Shown piece by piece: positions 50,558 through 52,908 of a stretch of 52,908 nt of DNA; positions within the stretch are counted from its first letter, which is position 1, and the number at the start of each line of letters is the position of its first letter. Below the pieces are notes generated by a model. It saw only the letters and a program-made list of their open reading frames with translations, did not search any database and had not been told where the DNA came from. The position numbers and the translations under genes are program-made. This DNA is from a virus: positions 1 through 52,908 of IMG/VR virus record IMGVR_UViG_3300048547_000520, one strand, 5' to 3'.

Positions 50558-51796
50558 TTACTCCTTCATTACATAATCATATATAAAGTTTTTCTTATCA
50601 GGGTGGCCATTTACAATCATGTTTGGTTTTTGTTGCGCCACTTGTGGATGCAACCACCAATCTTCATAATTTGAAAGTGGATCCATTGCCACATCGTTAA
50701 CTGCCAACACATATCCTATATCTTTAAGATATGCTCTTGATTCTTCTCTAAACTCAGGACCCCACCAACATGCATTATGCTGAAATTGAATTACACCATA
50801 TTCGTATTGGCCGAAAGGTATTTTCTTTAATACGTCAAGTGATACTTGTTCTGCGTTAATTCTTAAAAAGTCAATCCAATCAGTTAGACAGCTTTGCTTA
50901 AACATTGAAGGATAATGAATATCTTTACCATCTGCCATCACTACAGTACTTGTTCTTTCTTTGGAATAATTATAACATGCTCTTTCTGAATTGTCAATAG
51001 ACAATCCTTTCCAATTAAACGTGTCTTCAAGTAATGCGGTATTATTTGCTTTATATGGCAGCCCAGATCCAATTTCTACCCAAATGCCATTTTCTTTTCC
51101 GTCCAATGCAGATAACACAAACATATCTTGATAATGCCTTGCATAATTCTTTTCAACCTTTTCAATACCAGGGAATGGAAACTTGTATTTTTCAGCTTCC
51201 CCTTCGTATGGAATATAACTTGGATATCCTATATTATTTAACCACCCAATTGATTTATCTTTCCATTCTTTGTCAATATTTTTATCATAAGCTACATTAA
51301 ACAATAAACGTTTAGACTCGTCGGTACCATTATCTTTCCAGGACCCCGATGCGTTATGATATAACAATCCTTGCTTACCTGGATAATCAATATCGTTATC
51401 ACCTATACTTAACTCAGTATTAACAAATAATAATCCGATTGATGAATAAACTAAAGATTCGCGCCATTCACCGTTTTCCTCACAATAATTACACATAAAA
51501 TAATAAGCTTCAGGTCTGTTTGGTAGAACCGTGATTGCCATTTTTAATAAACTGTAAACTGTTACTTCCCTATTTTTTTGATCTGCAAAACATTTTGCTC
51601 CTAAAATCAAAGATTTATATTGAAGTAGTTTTTCATCATACGTTTCACCATTACAAAACTCTGCAGCTCTTAAGTAATAAGTAAACGCTGCGGCATCTTG
51701 ATCCAATTTATCGTATTCTTTCGCAAGTTCATACATTTTAAATGGATTTTTGTAGTCCATAACAAAGTCATTTAAGAGTTGTTGAATATTACTCAT
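50558..51796 (-). CDS. TPR-like protein with FkbM-type methyltransferase domain
   Basis: A 412-residue protein. Residues 1-140 have TPR-like helices (KEYDKLDQDAAAFTYYLRAAEF, MAITVLPNRPEAYYFMCNYCEE). Residues 225-412 are a methyltransferase of the FkbM kind: GIWVEIGSGLPYKANNTALLE as motif I, WKGLSIDNSERA as motif II and WIDFLRINAEQVSLDVL as the acidic core. FkbM enzymes often methylate sugars. It ends 3 bases before the cupin fusion, suggesting one pathway. Confidence 0.72.
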   Translation of the reverse strand: MSNIQQLLNDFVMDYKNPFKMYELAKEYDKLDQDAAAFTYYLRAAEFCNGETYDEKLLQYKSLILGAKCFADQKNREVTVYSLLKMAITVLPNRPEAYYFMCNYCEENGEWRESLVYSSIGLLFVNTELSIGDNDIDYPGKQGLLYHNASGSWKDNGTDESKRLLFNVAYDKNIDKEWKDKSIGWLNNIGYPSYIPYEGEAEKYKFPFPGIEKVEKNYARHYQDMFVLSALDGKENGIWVEIGSGLPYKANNTALLEDTFNWKGLSIDNSERACYNYSKERTSTVVMADGKDIHYPSMFKQSCLTDWIDFLRINAEQVSLDVLKKIPFGQYEYGVIQFQHNACWWGPEFREESRAYLKDIGYVLAVNDVAMDPLSNYEDWWLHPQVAQQKPNMIVNGHPDKKNFIYDYVMKE

Positions 51797-51799
51797 TTA

Positions 51800-52840
51800 T
51801 CATCCTCTAGATACAAAATCAAAAAACACACTTGTTGGAATTTTCAGTATATAAGATACGTTATCTGATAAACCAAAAGATATTAATAAATCTTCTCCGA
51901 CAAGCGCAACACCGGTGCAAAATTCAATATTGTAATCTTGACCTTTTACGTGATCATAATAAGTACCTAAGAAATGAAACTCGGGTGAAACGTTAGTTAT
52001 GTTCCAATCATTATCATATATAATAACACGGTGAGCATAATTTCCATCTTTTCTATTGAATGGATCTTTTAATAGATTTGTTTCATGAACTAAACACATT
52101 TGGCGGTTTTCATTTATACGAATAACTTGAGATCCACCACGGAGATCTTTTTGTAATGGAAATCTTTCTTCCATTGTTTTGAGAGTCACATCAGTAGTAA
52201 CTCTTTTATCAATATCGTAATGTACTACCTGAGTTGGATTTGACCATTTAACAAAATGATAAGGCATATCGTTAATTGGCATCCAATTTTTTTCACAATA
52301 GCTACTATCATCTCCTGGTGCTGGAATTGGATTACGAGATACTTCTTTCCATTCATTGTTATGAAATTCTATTTCAGCCATTTCCATTCGGCCTTTGCCA
52401 TTGGCATCATAACAGTCTCTACGTACGCCGCAAAGATAAAGCTTGTCATCCCAACTAAATAAACGAGCATCTTCTAAGCCAATAAAGTTCCATGTTGGTT
52501 TAGTATCAAAATCAGAAGTATTAACTTTGCCCGCGGATACTAAATTCAAATTTAAATCAAATTCACACATAACATTATATGTAGTTAATGTCACATCGTT
52601 TTGTGGATGTACGTATACCAAAGGACCCCACGTGTGAGGAAACTTCTTACCTTCGCTATGATATAAAATATAATTGATATGACGTAAGTTCATAAGAATT
52701 TTATCTTTATGAACAAAGATAGATGGATTCATCGTCCCGGTTTGGTTACCTAAAACTGACTCTGGGACGATGACCGGGTGAATAGATCCACCTCTGCGTA
52801 ATGCGTATTTAACTAGGCCACCTGTATGCAGTTCGTGCAT
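51800..52840 (-). CDS. GH130-like beta-propeller glycosidase-related protein
   Basis: A 346-residue protein with GGAGG ribosome site. GLEDARLFSWDDKLYLCGVR and YCEKNWMPINDMPYHFVKW resemble the five-bladed propeller of GH130 enzymes (mannoside phosphorylases and hydrolases), with RGGSQVIRINENRQMCLVHE and YDHVKGQDYNIEFCTGVALV later. The Asp and Glu of GLEDAR are in the place of the GH130 catalytic acid region, but activity cannot be confirmed. Could bind, trim or modify mannose-type glycans. Confidence 0.68.
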   Translation of the reverse strand: MHELHTGGLVKYALRRGGSIHPVIVPESVLGNQTGTMNPSIFVHKDKILMNLRHINYILYHSEGKKFPHTWGPLVYVHPQNDVTLTTYNVMCEFDLNLNLVSAGKVNTSDFDTKPTWNFIGLEDARLFSWDDKLYLCGVRRDCYDANGKGRMEMAEIEFHNNEWKEVSRNPIPAPGDDSSYCEKNWMPINDMPYHFVKWSNPTQVVHYDIDKRVTTDVTLKTMEERFPLQKDLRGGSQVIRINENRQMCLVHETNLLKDPFNRKDGNYAHRVIIYDNDWNITNVSPEFHFLGTYYDHVKGQDYNIEFCTGVALVGEDLLISFGLSDNVSYILKIPTSVFFDFVSRG

Positions 52841-52908
52841 AGTACCTCCATAATATAAATTTAATTTATTTAGCTAAAATTCGCGGCGCGTTTTACGTCG
52901 TTCTTTTT
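52841..52908 (-). other. Upstream region and possible end of another minus-strand gene
   Basis: The first 35-39 bases at the right edge stay open on the minus strand in two frames (ending KERRKTRREF at 52874 or NDVKRAANFS at 52870). One is probably the 3' end of the next late gene; the frame cannot be chosen here. No clear late promoter is seen before the GH130-like gene. Confidence 0.4.

Overview
The window is part of the genome of a T4-like myovirus (Straboviridae-like head and tail genes), most likely marine and infecting an alphaproteobacterium. The virion genes are in canonical T4 order, and many small proteins resemble families I know from marine T4-like phages. Three cargo genes point to the host: a Shemin-type 5-aminolevulinate synthase, a GapR/DUF2312 homologue, and an NrdR-box-like site before the ribonucleotide reductase genes. 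DNA is AT-rich and coding is very dense, with most genes overlapping by 1-4 bases or separated by a few bases. No tRNA, rRNA, CRISPR, IS element or integrase was seen, and no gene-free stretch exceeds about 175 bases.

Layout. Bases 1-5370 (+): small virion-type proteins, a GH19 endolysin with a peptidoglycan-binding domain, a gp67-like acidic protein, a nested spanin pair, a terminator and an XhlA-like membrane protein. 5428-11898 (+): DNA primase, ThyX, NrdB with an ATP cone, NrdA without one, 5-aminolevulinate synthase and a DUF454 membrane protein, the last four packed as one operon. 11941-19886 (+): a surface-sugar block (SDR sugar dehydratase, methyltransferase, GT17-sulfotransferase fusion, UDP-sugar dehydrogenase, cytidylyltransferase, eukaryote-type phosphomannomutase) mixed with a secreted SleB-type hydrolase and tiny genes. 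19904-33809 (+): many small early genes, often under their own promoter, with glutaredoxin, GIY-YIG protein, dNMP kinase, a glycosyltransferase, T4-type RNase H, a nucleotidase, PhoH, a PAAR protein, a PD-(D/E)XK nuclease, a DUF932 protein, an APS-kinase-like protein, an HxGH nucleotidyltransferase and GapR.

33890-52840 (-): the late virion module. Reading leftwards from the right end: a GH130-like protein, a TPR-FkbM-like methyltransferase, a nucleotidyltransferase-cupin fusion, gp13, gp14, gp15, a collagen-like tail fibre, a small protein, gp16, gp17, gp18, gp19, gp20, two small structural genes, gp21, gp22 and gp23. A perfect hairpin at 33834-33853, with its T-tract on the minus strand, ends this transcript where the two arms converge.

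Regulation can be read directly. Ten sigma70-like promoters (TTGACA, exactly 17 bases, TATATT or a close variant) share flanking sequence and head early genes. T4-type late promoters (TATAAATA) precede gp13, gp18, gp21, gp22 and gp23 on the minus strand and several plus-strand genes.

Together the genes suggest a phage that makes its own dNTP supply (ThyX, NrdAB, kinase, nucleotidase, glutaredoxin), boosts host haem synthesis, influences the host nucleoid through GapR, and carries a large sugar-modification set. That set possibly extends to sulfation: a sulfotransferase domain fused to a GT17 glycosyltransferase, with APS-kinase-like and adenylyltransferase-like genes elsewhere in the window.
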